Counted from the first letter of the stretch, positions 27,917-36,893 are shown. The stretch: 64,000 bases of DNA from an uncultured Blastocatellia bacterium (GCA_937934295.1 CALHAI010000014.1:62001-126000); one strand, 5' to 3'. Notes: generated by a model from the sequence alone, not told the origin. Numbers and translations: made by a program.

Positions 27917-28339
27917 ATGAGCAATCCGAAGGTGAAATTCGCCGTCGCTATTGCGATCCTGCTCGGAGCGCTGGCGTGGTTGGCCGTGATCGGCATGCAG
28001 GAGAGCCGGACTTATTACATCACGGTCGCCGAATTGAAGCGCATGGGCGAAAGCGTTCGGGAGAAGCGACTGCGGGTTGGCGGGCGCGTCGTTCCGGGCA
28101 GCATTCAGCGCGAAGGGCGGCGCGTGAAGTTCTTGCTCGAGCAGGATTCGGAGACCTTACCCATCATCTACGTGGGGCGCGATCCTGTGCCCGATACCTT
28201 CGTGGATCACGCGGAGGCGCTCGTCGAAGGACGATGGGGCGAGGACGGCGTCTTTCACGCCCAGAAACTGCAGGCCAAATGCGCGTCCAAGTACGAACCG
28301 GCGGAAGGGGGTGGCTCGTCGGCTTCGCCGGGGATGTGA
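27917..28339 (+). CDS. ccmE: Cytochrome c maturation heme chaperone CcmE, Cys-type
   Basis: 140 residues: an N-terminal membrane anchor (about 7-26) and the OB-fold heme chaperone domain (RVGGRVVPGSIQRE, FVDHAEALVEGRW). In classical CcmE a histidine in HxxxY binds heme covalently; here the motif is KCASKYEPAE, with Cys122 and Tyr126, the CxxxY variant known from some bacteria and archaea. It is followed by ccmABC as in other operons. The ATG at 27917 follows GAGGAGGAGGG; a longer upstream frame is not supported. Confidence 0.92.
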   Translation: MSNPKVKFAVAIAILLGALAWLAVIGMQESRTYYITVAELKRMGESVREKRLRVGGRVVPGSIQREGRRVKFLLEQDSETLPIIYVGRDPVPDTFVDHAEALVEGRWGEDGVFHAQKLQAKCASKYEPAEGGGSSASPGM

Positions 28340-28387
28340 TCCGCTGGCGCGCGCGGCGAATCCTCTCTGAGATTCGCGTGCTCGCGA

Positions 28388-29098
28388 ATGATCGAAGCCC
28401 TTGATTCCAAGACGCTCATTTTTGAGGACGTCTGCAAGACGTTCGGTGAGACCGTCGCCCTCTGGCAGGTGAGTTTCGCCCTTGGCCCCGGGGAGATTGT
28501 GGCCCTTACCGGCGGCAATGGCGCGGGGAAATCCACGCTTCTTCGCGTGGCCGCGTTTTTGCTGAAGCCGACCTCGGGCCGAGTCCTTGCCTTCGGTCAA
28601 CCGCGCCCCACACCGGACGTGAAACGGCGGATCGGTCTGCTCGGACATGCGTCGTTCCTATACGAGGACCTCTCGGCCGAGGAGAATCTCAAATTCTACG
28701 CCGCCCTCTATGCCTTAGGTCGAGAGGCCGACGACCGCATCGCTCGCGTGCTTCAAGAGGTCGGGGCGGAAGATTTCCGGCATCGTCCGGTTCGCACGCT
28801 CTCGCATGGGATGCGGAAGAGGGTCTCGCTGGCGCGCGCAGTGCTTTCGGATCCGGATCTGCTTCTGCTTGACGAGCCCTTCTCCGGTCTCGATGTGGCG
28901 AGCGTCGAGCGCACGCGAGCGCTGATGGTCGAGTGGCGTCGGCGCGGGAAGGCGCTGCTGGTCACGACGCATCAGGCGGAGCTGCTGGAAGGGCTCGCCG
29001 ATGGGGAGCTGGTCCTTGACCGAGGGCGTGTCCGTTCCTGGCGCGCGCCCGCTTCTTGCGGGTCGGCGGTCTCTCCTCCTGTGGGGGAACGTGCATGA
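28388..29098 (+). CDS. ccmA: Heme exporter ATP-binding protein CcmA
   Basis: 236 residues. Walker A GGNGAGKST, LSHGMRKR signature, LLLLDEPFSGLD Walker B and the TTHQAELLE switch are present. CcmA with CcmB releases holo-CcmE from the CcmC-heme complex using ATP. The start is the ATG at 28388, without a strong Shine-Dalgarno; the stop overlaps ccmB (ATGA). The 20-residue tail after VLDRGRV is unconserved. Confidence 0.9.
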   Translation: MIEALDSKTLIFEDVCKTFGETVALWQVSFALGPGEIVALTGGNGAGKSTLLRVAAFLLKPTSGRVLAFGQPRPTPDVKRRIGLLGHASFLYEDLSAEENLKFYAALYALGREADDRIARVLQEVGAEDFRHRPVRTLSHGMRKRVSLARAVLSDPDLLLLDEPFSGLDVASVERTRALMVEWRRRGKALLVTTHQAELLEGLADGELVLDRGRVRSWRAPASCGSAVSPPVGERA

Positions 29099-29769
29099 GC
29101 TACTGGACGACCGCGATGCGCATTGTGGCGAAAGATCTCTTGAGCGAAGCGCGCACGCGTGAGATGACCAACGCCATGCTCTTTTTCGCGCTCTTGGTGC
29201 TCGTGCTCTTCAGCTTCTCCTTTCAGCCGGCTTCGGATGAAGAGCGCCGCTTGGCTTCGGGCGTGCTGTGGATCGCTTTCCTCTTCGCGGGGATGGGTGT
29301 GCTCGATCGCTCGTTCTGGCGCGAGCGGGTGAACGATTGTCTGGATGCCCTGCGGCTGACGCCGGCTTCCGCGAGCGCGCTCTTCGTAGGTAAATGTGTG
29401 GCGAACGCCCTCTTCCTGCTTTTGGCGGCGGTCATTTTGGTGCCGCTTTTCCTCGTCTTCTTCGATCTCTCATTTCGCGGCGATGTGAGGGCGTGGCTCC
29501 TGGTGCTCGTGCTGGGGACGTGGGGACTTGTCGTGAACGGGACGTTCTTTGCGGCGATGACGACGAACGTGCGGAGCCGCGAGCTGCTGCTGCCGCTACT
29601 GTTGCTGCCGATCTCGGTCCCGGCGCTCGTTGCCGTCGTCGAGGCGACGGCGGCAGCGCTCCTCGGCGAGGGCGCGATGCGCGTGTGGATTCAGGTGCTC
29701 ATCGCGTTCGATGTGATCTACACGACGCTCGCGCTGCTGCTTTTTGAAACGGTGGTGGAGGGAACATGA
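29095..29769 (+). CDS. ccmB: Heme exporter permease CcmB
   Basis: 224 residues and six predicted membrane helices. The N-terminal MRIVAKDLLSEARTREM and the segments MGVLDRSFWRERVND and LLLPLLLLPISVPALVAVVE match CcmB. It partners with CcmA. The ATG overlaps the ccmA stop, and its own stop overlaps the ccmC start. Confidence 0.9.
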   Translation: MSYWTTAMRIVAKDLLSEARTREMTNAMLFFALLVLVLFSFSFQPASDEERRLASGVLWIAFLFAGMGVLDRSFWRERVNDCLDALRLTPASASALFVGKCVANALFLLLAAVILVPLFLVFFDLSFRGDVRAWLLVLVLGTWGLVVNGTFFAAMTTNVRSRELLLPLLLLPISVPALVAVVEATAAALLGEGAMRVWIQVLIAFDVIYTTLALLLFETVVEGT

Positions 29770-30482
29770 GGACCGAACGGGCGCTTCCGCGCTGGTGGTT
29801 TGGACTCGTCGGCCTCACGGCCGTCGCGCTGGTCCTGGGCGTGCTGCATGCCCTCTGGTTCGCGCCGACGGAGCGGACGATGGGGACCGTTCAGCGCATC
29901 TTCTACTATCACGTCAGCTCCGCGTGGACGGCCTTCGTCGCTTTCTTCATCAATTTCCTGGCGTGCGTCGCGTATTTGAAGGCACGGCATCCAAAATGGG
30001 ATGCGGTGGCCGTGAGCGCGGCCGAAGTGGGCGTGGTCTTCGGCACGGTGAATCTCATCACCGGGCCGATCTGGGCGAAGCCGGTATGGGGGATTTGGTG
30101 GACGTGGGATGCGCGGCTGACTTCGACGCTGGTGATGTGGCTGCTATATGTGAGCTACCTCCTCTTGCGGCAGTTCGCGGCCGAGCAACCGAGCCAGCGC
30201 ATCTGGGCAGCGGCGTTTGGCATCTTCGCCTTCGTGGATGTCCCCATCGTCTATCTCTCGATTCGGCTCTGGCGGACGCAACATCCAGGGCCGGTCATCG
30301 CCGGGGGGGAGCAGTCGGGTATTGACCCGCGCATGTTTCTGGCGCTGCATGTGTGTTTCCTGGCGTTCTTGCTGCTGTTCGTCGTGCTCTTTTCCTGGCG
30401 CTATCGCTTGGAACGACAGCGAGCCGAGCTGGCCGAGCTGCGCGCGCGGCTTCATCGGCTGCACCTGGAACGGTCGGTGTGA
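29766..30482 (+). CDS. ccmC: Heme handling protein CcmC
   Basis: 238 residues, six membrane helices. The WWD domain GIWWTWDARLTSTL is at about 109-122, and the flanking heme-ligand histidines are His49 (FYYHVSSAW) and His173 (RTQHPGPV). CcmC attaches heme to CcmE. The C-terminal 25 residues form a charged helix. The ATG overlaps the ccmB stop. Confidence 0.93.
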   Translation: MRTERALPRWWFGLVGLTAVALVLGVLHALWFAPTERTMGTVQRIFYYHVSSAWTAFVAFFINFLACVAYLKARHPKWDAVAVSAAEVGVVFGTVNLITGPIWAKPVWGIWWTWDARLTSTLVMWLLYVSYLLLRQFAAEQPSQRIWAAAFGIFAFVDVPIVYLSIRLWRTQHPGPVIAGGEQSGIDPRMFLALHVCFLAFLLLFVVLFSWRYRLERQRAELAELRARLHRLHLERSV

Positions 30483-30490
30483 GGGGGGGT

Positions 30491-30640
30491 ATGCGGAATC
30501 TCGTCATCGCGATGATCGTTGCTTGGCTCATCCATCTGGCATATTTGCTGAGCCTCGCTCGCCGACAACAGCGGCTTCACCAAGAGGCTGAGGAGCTGCG
30601 GCGCCTCCTGGAACGACTGGAGCAGGCCCCGCGACCGTGA
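30491..30640 (+). CDS. ccmD: CcmD-like small membrane protein
   Basis: 49 residues: one membrane helix (about 4-22, VIAMIVAWLIHLAYLLSLA) followed by an amphipathic coiled-coil tail (EAEELRRLLERLEQ). Size, topology and position directly after ccmC are those of CcmD, which stabilises the CcmABC-CcmE complex. Shine-Dalgarno GAGGGGGGG. Its stop is only 3 bases from the convergent amidohydrolase stop. Confidence 0.75.
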   Translation: MRNLVIAMIVAWLIHLAYLLSLARRQQRLHQEAEELRRLLERLEQAPRP

Positions 30641-30643
30641 TGC

Positions 30644-31495
30644 TCACGCCAGCTTCAAAATCCGGGCCGCGTTCTCATAGAGGATCTTGTGGCGCACCTC
30701 GGGTGAGAAGCCATCCAGGGCCTCGAAATCGGCGAGCCACCGTTCGGGTGTGATGAAGGGATAATCGCTGCCGAAGAGCATCTTGTCCGAGAGCCGTCGG
30801 CGGGCGGCATCCAGGACCGTCGAGGGGATGTAGCGCGGCGACCAGCCGGAGAGGTCCATGTAGACGTTCGGCTTGTGACCGATGAGGGCGAGCAGTTCTT
30901 CATGCCACGGCCAGCCCGTGTGCGCGCCAATGATGACCAGCTCGGGAAAATCGGCGGCCACAGCATCCAGATGGAGTGGTCGCGCGTAATCGAGTTTGAT
31001 GCCGCCGCCCCCGGGAAGTCCGGCGCCCAATCCGCTGGTGCCCGTGTGAAAGAGTGCGGGTACGCCCAGTGTGGCGATCTTCTGGTAGAGCGGATAAAAG
31101 CGCGGATCGTTGGGGTAGAAGGCTTGAAGGCTCGGGTGGAATTTCACGCCCTTCAGACCCAACTCAGTGATCGCCCGCTCGATCTCCTCTAGCGCGCGTC
31201 GTCCCTTCCACGGGTCCACGCTCGCGAATCCGATGAAGCGTTCCGGGTAGTGGCGGACGATCTCGGCGACTTCTCGATTGGTCACCGGAGGGAGGCCGGT
31301 CGCCGTCTCCGCGTCCCACGCCAGCAGGACGCCAATAATGTCTAGCTCTTCGTAAGAGCGCGCGACCTCCTCCATCTCGCGGGTCGGGACGCTCGCGCGA
31401 AAGAAGCGTTCGGCGGCCGCGCGATAGGGGCCGATGGCGCCTTCCAGGAAACTCGCCGTCGGCAGATGGACGTGCAGGTCAATGGCTCGCGGCAT
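30644..31495 (-). CDS. Amidohydrolase family 2 protein (TIM-barrel metal hydrolase)
   Basis: 283 residues. Metal ligands of the Amidohydro_2 fold are visible: HVH near the N-terminus (IDLHVHLP), Lys and His in GVKFHPSLQAF, His in IIGAHTGWPW and the terminal aspartate in LFGSDYPF. Members are decarboxylases or hydrolases of aromatic and sugar-derived acids; the substrate is not predictable. The ATG at 31495 follows GGAGGAAGAG and overlaps the galT end by 17 bases, so it is probably the last gene of the sensor kinase-GH57-galT unit. Confidence 0.8.
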   Translation of the reverse strand: MPRAIDLHVHLPTASFLEGAIGPYRAAAERFFRASVPTREMEEVARSYEELDIIGVLLAWDAETATGLPPVTNREVAEIVRHYPERFIGFASVDPWKGRRALEEIERAITELGLKGVKFHPSLQAFYPNDPRFYPLYQKIATLGVPALFHTGTSGLGAGLPGGGGIKLDYARPLHLDAVAADFPELVIIGAHTGWPWHEELLALIGHKPNVYMDLSGWSPRYIPSTVLDAARRRLSDKMLFGSDYPFITPERWLADFEALDGFSPEVRHKILYENAARILKLA

Positions 31496-32582
31496 CGGTC
31501 TCTTCCTCCCGCATATTCTCGCTGACCTCCCGGCGCAGATACTCGGCCGCGGCTTCCGGTGGGGTAGGGTTGATGAACAGTTCGGCACCCCACTCGAACC
31601 CCGCGATGCGCGTCAGGCGCGGCACGATCTCCAGATGCCAGTGATAGTCGTACTCGATGGAGCTCCAGTACTCGGGATGGCCGGGTCGAGCGAATGCCGG
31701 GGGACTGGTGTGCAAAATGAAGTTGTACGGCGGATCGTTGAGGAGCCGCTTCATGGCGCGAAGCGTCACGCGCAGCGCATGAGCCGTTTGCAAGAGCTCC
31801 TCATCGCTCAAACGCGAGAAGTCATGCCGATGCGTCTTGGGCAGGATCCACGTCTCGAACGGGAAGGCTGAGGCAAAGGGCGCCCATACCAGGAAAGCCT
31901 CGTCCTGATAGATGACGCGATCGCCGAAGGCCAGCTCTTGGGCGATGAGATCACAGATGAGGCAGCGTTCCTTTTTGACGAAGTTCTCCCGGCAGATGGC
32001 CAACTCCTGCTTGACGGCGGGTGGGACCATGGGCGTCGCGATGAGCTGCGAATGTGTGTGCGCGAGCGAAGCTCCCGCTTCCGGCTTATGGTTTTTGAAG
32101 ATGAGGATGTAGCGGAATCGGGGGTCGCGGAAGAGATCGCGAATGCGTTCGCGATAGCTGAGGAGCACGTCGCGGACCCAGGGGAGCGGGAGATCGGCTA
32201 ACGTCTTCGCGTGATCGGGCGTCTCGATGATGACCTCGTGAGCGCCGGCGCCACTGAGGACATCGAAGAGGCCAATGCCATAGCGCCGGGCGTGATCCTC
32301 GATGCGCAGCGCCGGGAATTTATTCGGAACGACACGGACGCGCCAACCGGGCGTGTTCGGCGCTGTCCCCACCTCGCGCAAGGCGAAGATCTCCGGCGGC
32401 GTCTTCTCCTCGTTCCCCTCGCAGAACGGGCAAGCGAGCGCGCGCCCCTCGCGCTCGGCGGGCGCTCGCGCCTCGATCAAATAATCGCTCGGACGCCGCG
32501 CCCGCTCTGCCGCGATGATGACCCAGCGGTTGCGCAGCGGATCGAATCGCAGTTCGCGAAGCGTATCGCGCTGAGGATTCAT
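31479..32582 (-). CDS. galT: Galactose-1-phosphate uridylyltransferase
   Basis: 367 residues of the HIT superfamily. GalT swaps UMP between UDP-glucose and galactose 1-phosphate. Zinc cysteines are in ACPFCEGN, the N-terminal RFDPLRNRWVIIA is diagnostic, and the nucleophile motif reads AHTHSQL, with Thr in place of the usual Pro of HPHxQ. The C-terminal half carries EYDYHWHLEIVPRL. Shine-Dalgarno GGAGGGG before the ATG. Next to GH57 it suggests handling of galactose released from glycans or glycogen-related sugar phosphates. Confidence 0.88.
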   Translation of the reverse strand: MNPQRDTLRELRFDPLRNRWVIIAAERARRPSDYLIEARAPAEREGRALACPFCEGNEEKTPPEIFALREVGTAPNTPGWRVRVVPNKFPALRIEDHARRYGIGLFDVLSGAGAHEVIIETPDHAKTLADLPLPWVRDVLLSYRERIRDLFRDPRFRYILIFKNHKPEAGASLAHTHSQLIATPMVPPAVKQELAICRENFVKKERCLICDLIAQELAFGDRVIYQDEAFLVWAPFASAFPFETWILPKTHRHDFSRLSDEELLQTAHALRVTLRAMKRLLNDPPYNFILHTSPPAFARPGHPEYWSSIEYDYHWHLEIVPRLTRIAGFEWGAELFINPTPPEAAAEYLRREVSENMREEETDAASH

Positions 32583-32594
32583 TCGGCTCCCCTC

Positions 32595-34655
32595 CTACAC
32601 CATCCAGTACTCCATCTCGAATTCGCGCCCGGGCGCTTGCAGGTGCAAAGCGCCGCTTAGCGGATACCGCTCCCACAGGTCCTCGGCCTTCAGCGTGAGG
32701 ACGAGATCGAAGGATTCTCCGAAGTCGAGCTTCAGTTCGGAGAGGGAGAATGCCAGCTCAACGATATCGGCGACGGCCCAGGAAGGAGAACAGCGGTTGG
32801 CCGAGATCTCGCACCGTTGCTCCCCGCCCGCCGTGTAGATCTCCACCTGCAGCGTCGCGCGCTGGAGAAGCGCGCGAGCATTCTCTCGAAGGTCGATGCG
32901 GAGATAGAGGTGTTCGGGATCGAACCCGAAATAGAGCGTCATGAAATGCCCGCTTGTGCGATGCATCGCGCCATGCGCCTGCAGGCGGATCATCCCGGCC
33001 GGCGCCCACTCGAAGTAATGCGTATCACGCCCATCCAGGATCGGGCGAAGGAACGCTACCGGCGTGCGCAATATGGTGCTGCGTTCCGCGCGAATCGGCG
33101 TCTCCAAGTACGAGGGCGGTTCGAGCCCTAAGCCCGCGTACACGTTCTTCAGGTGTGTCCGGAAAAGCTCATCGAAGATCGGATCTTGAGGACTCCGATG
33201 TGGTTCGCCGAACCACCAGAACCAATCGCTCCCTTCGGCGGCAAGGAGGGAGCATCGCGCGAGCTGGGCGGAGGCATCCCCCGTCGCGGAGAGATCCGCG
33301 CGCGCCGAGGCCGCCCATCGCCTCCGCGCGCGCTCCATGTATCGCCAGGCTGTGTTCTTTTCCTCATCGCCGATCCAGGTCGTGAAGCTCGCTTCGATCC
33401 AGGAACCGGGATGCAAGCGCCGCAGCTCCGGGAGCGTCGCACACTTGGCGAGCGCTTGACTGAAGGTGAGCGTTTCGATCCACGGCTCTTCTTCCAATCG
33501 GCGATAGAGGTGCGTGAGGAAGTCATAGCCGTTGGCCGGGTAATGTTCCCACGGATTCTCGCCATCGAGGATGACGGCGAGGATGGCGTTCGGGGACCGC
33601 TCATGGATCGCGCGCAGCCGACGAAGGAAATCCTCCACGGCCTCCTCCGCCTGCCATCGCGAATAGACGAAGCCGATCAGATCGGACAACTCATGATCGC
33701 GGAAGAAGAGCGCGATCGCGCGCCCCTGGCGCGCGAAGCGATAGGGTTGCCAATGCGCATCCTCGCGTCGCACTTCCGGCGGGAGGCTGTGGGCGAGGAC
33801 GGCGCTATCGCTCGCCGTCCAGGCCATGCCCGCTTCGGCCATGAGCTGCACCGCTTCCTCGCTGATGGCGCCTTCGGCAGGCCACATCCCGCAAGGACGC
33901 CGACCGAAGACCGCGGCGCATTTCTCCAGAGCCCGCGCGATCTGCTCGCGCGCGTCGTCCGGGAAGCGAAAATGGAGATCGTCCAAGCGAATCCCCGGCG
34001 TCGCGTACCGAGCGATCTGAATATCGCAAAGCAGCGGCAGGATCGGGTGATAGTACGGCGTCGTCGAGATCTCGATGCGCCCCTTCTCCCAGAGCGACCG
34101 ATAGAGCGGAAGCGTCGTGCGGAGGATCTGCTCCATCACGTCTTGGAGCTGCCGCTTCTCCTCCTCCCGATACCCCCGCTGCTTCTGGACGAGCGCGCGA
34201 ATCCCCGCATGGGTCCGCTTCCAGCTCTCGCCGAGCCACTGCAGATGAAAGAGGATTTGGAGATCGCGCAGATCCTGAGGCGCGAACGGACGGTGCGCCT
34301 CCTTCATCGCCCACAACTCGCGATAGCGCGGATGCGCCTGGATCGCCGACGCGGGGACGAGGAAGTAGTGCTCCACAAGGAAAGCGCGCTCGCCCAGATC
34401 CATCGCCTCCGGAGCCTTCCGAAAGTGTGTGAGAAACGGATCCTGCGCACGACCGCTCGCGTAGTCCTCAAGGCTCTCTATTAAGCTGGGGACGAGATTG
34501 AACGTCACTCGGAGGCGTTCGTACTGGCCCACCATCCCCACCATCTCGTAATAGTCCTTCAGCGCGTGCAAATAGACCCAGGGGAGTCCGTAGCGACCCG
34601 TCCGGTAATCCTTATACATCGGTTGGTGCATGTGCCAGAGCAGGAGCAGCTTCAT
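32595..34655 (-). CDS. Glycoside hydrolase family 57 protein
   Basis: 686 residues. The N-terminal LLLLWHMHQPMYKD is the GH57 start motif, the nucleophile Glu261 lies in GMWPAEGAISEEAV, and the acid region reads ILDGENPWEHYPANGYDFL. The C-terminal 200 residues form a beta-rich domain typical of the long GH57 branch (amylopullulanase/DUF1957-like group). GH57 enzymes cleave or transfer alpha-1,4 or alpha-1,6 glucans; no signal peptide is visible, so it likely works in the cytoplasm, perhaps on glycogen. The ATG at 34655 is preferred over an upstream TTG because the family motif starts there; no clear Shine-Dalgarno. Confidence 0.88.
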   Translation of the reverse strand: MKLLLLWHMHQPMYKDYRTGRYGLPWVYLHALKDYYEMVGMVGQYERLRVTFNLVPSLIESLEDYASGRAQDPFLTHFRKAPEAMDLGERAFLVEHYFLVPASAIQAHPRYRELWAMKEAHRPFAPQDLRDLQILFHLQWLGESWKRTHAGIRALVQKQRGYREEEKRQLQDVMEQILRTTLPLYRSLWEKGRIEISTTPYYHPILPLLCDIQIARYATPGIRLDDLHFRFPDDAREQIARALEKCAAVFGRRPCGMWPAEGAISEEAVQLMAEAGMAWTASDSAVLAHSLPPEVRREDAHWQPYRFARQGRAIALFFRDHELSDLIGFVYSRWQAEEAVEDFLRRLRAIHERSPNAILAVILDGENPWEHYPANGYDFLTHLYRRLEEEPWIETLTFSQALAKCATLPELRRLHPGSWIEASFTTWIGDEEKNTAWRYMERARRRWAASARADLSATGDASAQLARCSLLAAEGSDWFWWFGEPHRSPQDPIFDELFRTHLKNVYAGLGLEPPSYLETPIRAERSTILRTPVAFLRPILDGRDTHYFEWAPAGMIRLQAHGAMHRTSGHFMTLYFGFDPEHLYLRIDLRENARALLQRATLQVEIYTAGGEQRCEISANRCSPSWAVADIVELAFSLSELKLDFGESFDLVLTLKAEDLWERYPLSGALHLQAPGREFEMEYWMV

Positions 34656-34682
34656 ACGTTGCTCGGACAAGCCGCCTATCGC

Positions 34683-35069
34683 TCACGGTCCGGAATCGCG
34701 CGTGCCGGGAGACGTCCGTCGGGCCAGGACGCGTTCCACTTCTTCCACAAGCGCGCGGGGATCGCTCGATTTCACACAGTAGCTCTGAGCGAGCCAGGAC
34801 GTATAGTCGTCCTGGAACGCAACGTAAGCCGAGCAGAGGATGACCGGGATCTGCGGGTGTCGCGCGACGATCTCCTGCAAGAGATCGAGCCCGCTCTCGG
34901 CCTTCAAGCGAATGTCGAGGATCACCAGATCAAAGGGCTCGCCTTCAAGCGCCTCAAACGTCTGGCGCCCGTTCTCAGCCTCGACGACCTCATGCCCCTC
35001 TTCGGTCAACACGACCTTATAGAGGAGCCGAATGTTCGGCTCATCATCCACGATCAGGATCTTCGCCAT
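34683..35069 (-). CDS. Single-domain response regulator
   Basis: 128 residues, a CheY-like receiver with no output domain. The acid pocket is VDDE (Asp8, Asp9), the phosphoacceptor Asp52 is in VILDIRLK, and the conserved lysine is in YCVKSSDP. The start (ATG 35069) lies inside the 3' end of the histidine kinase gene (26-base overlap), making the pair cognate. Without a DNA-binding domain it probably acts by protein contact. Confidence 0.88.
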   Translation of the reverse strand: MAKILIVDDEPNIRLLYKVVLTEEGHEVVEAENGRQTFEALEGEPFDLVILDIRLKAESGLDLLQEIVARHPQIPVILCSAYVAFQDDYTSWLAQSYCVKSSDPRALVEEVERVLARRTSPGTRDSGP

Positions 35070-36756
35070 GAGCGCTCTCCCCCTCTCCGCGCGACTCCTC
35101 AAGCGCGCCGAATTCGCCTTCGGCGGATGTCTCAGAAGGCGCTTCGGGAATGGGCAGACGGATGATGACCTCGCACCCTTGGCCGAGTTGGCCGAGCAAC
35201 TGCAGCTCTCCACCCAAGCTCTCGACGATCTGTTTGGACGTATAAAGACCCAGTCCGCTCCCCGTCGGTTTGGTCGTGAAAAATGGCTTGAAGAGATTGC
35301 GCGCCGCTTCTTCGGCCAGGCCAGGCCCCGTATCTCTCACGATGATGACGATCATGTCCTCGGACCGACGACTCTCGATGAAGAGATCGCCCCCGTCGCT
35401 CATGGCTTCAAGGGCGTTGTTCACAATGTTCTCCATGCAATGGTAGAATTGACGCTCGTCGGCGAGAATCGGAGGGACAGGGGCAAGATCCAGATGCCAT
35501 CGAATAGGCGGCCCATGCTGCAGGGCCTCCATCTTCTCGTGGACCAAAAGTTCGAGGATCTCGTTGACGTCCATCGGGTGCCGCTCGGTCGAATACTTCA
35601 GCGCCGCGAATTTCACGAAATCCTGTACCGTCTCCTCTAATCGAGAGGCTTCTTGAGCGATGGCGGCGGCAAATCGGCGATGGGGGGAATGCTCGTCGAG
35701 CTTCTTATGGAGGTGTCGGGCGAGCCCGCCGATGGCGATGACGGGATTCTTGATCGTGTGCGTGAGCTGGAGCATCAGCTCGGCGACGGCTGCTTCTTCT
35801 CGAAGGCGAATGATCGTCTGCTGATGCTCTTGGATGCGCCGATAGGCTTCTTCGAGCATCTCCACCTTCTCGCGCAATTCCGTATAGGCGAGGCCGCGCT
35901 CCAAGGCGACGGCGATCTCCATGGCGAACAGCTCCATGGCGAGCCGATCCTCGGCCGAGATCGGACGCCTCGTCAGGAAATTATCGAGCAGCAGCGCCCC
36001 CAAGGGCCGTTCCTCGTGTGAGAGCAAGGGGACGATCCAGAACGTCGTATCCCGATAGAACTCGCGAAGCGCCTCCGGCAGCGGCGTCTCCGGGGTGATC
36101 TCCAGCACTCGTCCCGCCTCCGGCGCATGCGGGATGGGGAGCGAGAACGCTTCGCGAAATGGGGAGTCCGAGAGTGAGAAGCGAAAGCGATCTAACCAAG
36201 GCTGAAACTTCCCTCGCTCGCGGGCGAAGACCTCTGGCGTATACTGCAGCAGGTCGGCGACCGTCGTCCCACGCTCGCTCACCGCTCGCCAAATGCGTGC
36301 CGCTTCTTCCCCATCGCGCGGGCCCAGGGCGAAATATCCATACAGCTCCCTTTCTTCGATCAGAAGGGCGAGACCCCGATTGAACCCGAGGCTGCTGCCC
36401 GCCGTGAAAGCGACCAGGCCCTTGTAGAGGATCTCACCCGGGTCGAGGGCCAACTGCAGGCTGTGTGAGAGATGCCGAAGGATATCCAAAAGCTCCTCTT
36501 TGATCTGCAGCGTGCGGAGCATCGGACGGCACTGATTCAGGGCTTCGTCGAAGATCACCGCCAACGCTTCCAGGAGTGGGCCGCCAGTGCGCCGCAGCTC
36601 GACGAGGTCGCGCCGCAGCTCTTCGCAACCGAGGCATTTCTCCCGATTCCGACGCCGCACATCCGAGAGCAGATGCGCTTCCTGCGCTCCGAGATACGGA
36701 CACACGGCCGGATCATCGGCAATCAACCAACAGTAGCTGTCTCCCACGCGTGCCAT
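35044..36756 (-). CDS. GAF-domain sensor histidine kinase with four-cysteine N-terminal module
   Basis: 570 residues, no membrane helix. The N-terminus holds Cys9, Cys19, Cys41 and Cys44 (YCWLI, VCPYLG, KCLGCEEL), suggesting a zinc or iron-sulfur site. A GAF-like domain covers about 95-290 (GFNRGLALLIEERELYGYFA), a coiled coil about 290-330, the dimerisation domain has the phosphoacceptor in QLTHTIKNPV, and the ATPase has N (ENIVNNALEAM), G1 (DTGPGLAEEA) and G2 (GSGLGLYTSKQI) boxes. The ATG at 36756 was chosen over a TTG four codons upstream. A soluble redox or metal sensor is inferred. Confidence 0.87.
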   Translation of the reverse strand: MARVGDSYCWLIADDPAVCPYLGAQEAHLLSDVRRRNREKCLGCEELRRDLVELRRTGGPLLEALAVIFDEALNQCRPMLRTLQIKEELLDILRHLSHSLQLALDPGEILYKGLVAFTAGSSLGFNRGLALLIEERELYGYFALGPRDGEEAARIWRAVSERGTTVADLLQYTPEVFARERGKFQPWLDRFRFSLSDSPFREAFSLPIPHAPEAGRVLEITPETPLPEALREFYRDTTFWIVPLLSHEERPLGALLLDNFLTRRPISAEDRLAMELFAMEIAVALERGLAYTELREKVEMLEEAYRRIQEHQQTIIRLREEAAVAELMLQLTHTIKNPVIAIGGLARHLHKKLDEHSPHRRFAAAIAQEASRLEETVQDFVKFAALKYSTERHPMDVNEILELLVHEKMEALQHGPPIRWHLDLAPVPPILADERQFYHCMENIVNNALEAMSDGGDLFIESRRSEDMIVIIVRDTGPGLAEEAARNLFKPFFTTKPTGSGLGLYTSKQIVESLGGELQLLGQLGQGCEVIIRLPIPEAPSETSAEGEFGALEESRGEGESAHGEDPDRG

Positions 36757-36768
36757 GCTTCTTTGCAA

Positions 36769-36797
36769 AGGGTACCATCACTACGCCCGTTGGGCAA
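36769..36797 (-). promoter_or_regulatory. Possible promoter for the sensor kinase operon
   Basis: On the minus strand TTGCCC (36792-36797), 17 bases, TACCCT (36769-36774), close before the kinase ATG. The match is modest, and the predicted leader would be only a few bases. Confidence 0.25.
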
Positions 36798-36893
36798 ACG
36801 CTTCGCCCTTCGTCCAGGAACCTTCGATCATGCCCAAGCTCTTGGCGGATTCCATTCACGGACATACGTGGGGTGCCCGGATGTCCAGCATCT

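Noticed and set aside
34656-34670. TTG start five codons upstream of the GH57 ATG
   Set aside because: The GH57 N-terminal motif begins right at the ATG, and the TTG offers no better ribosome site.
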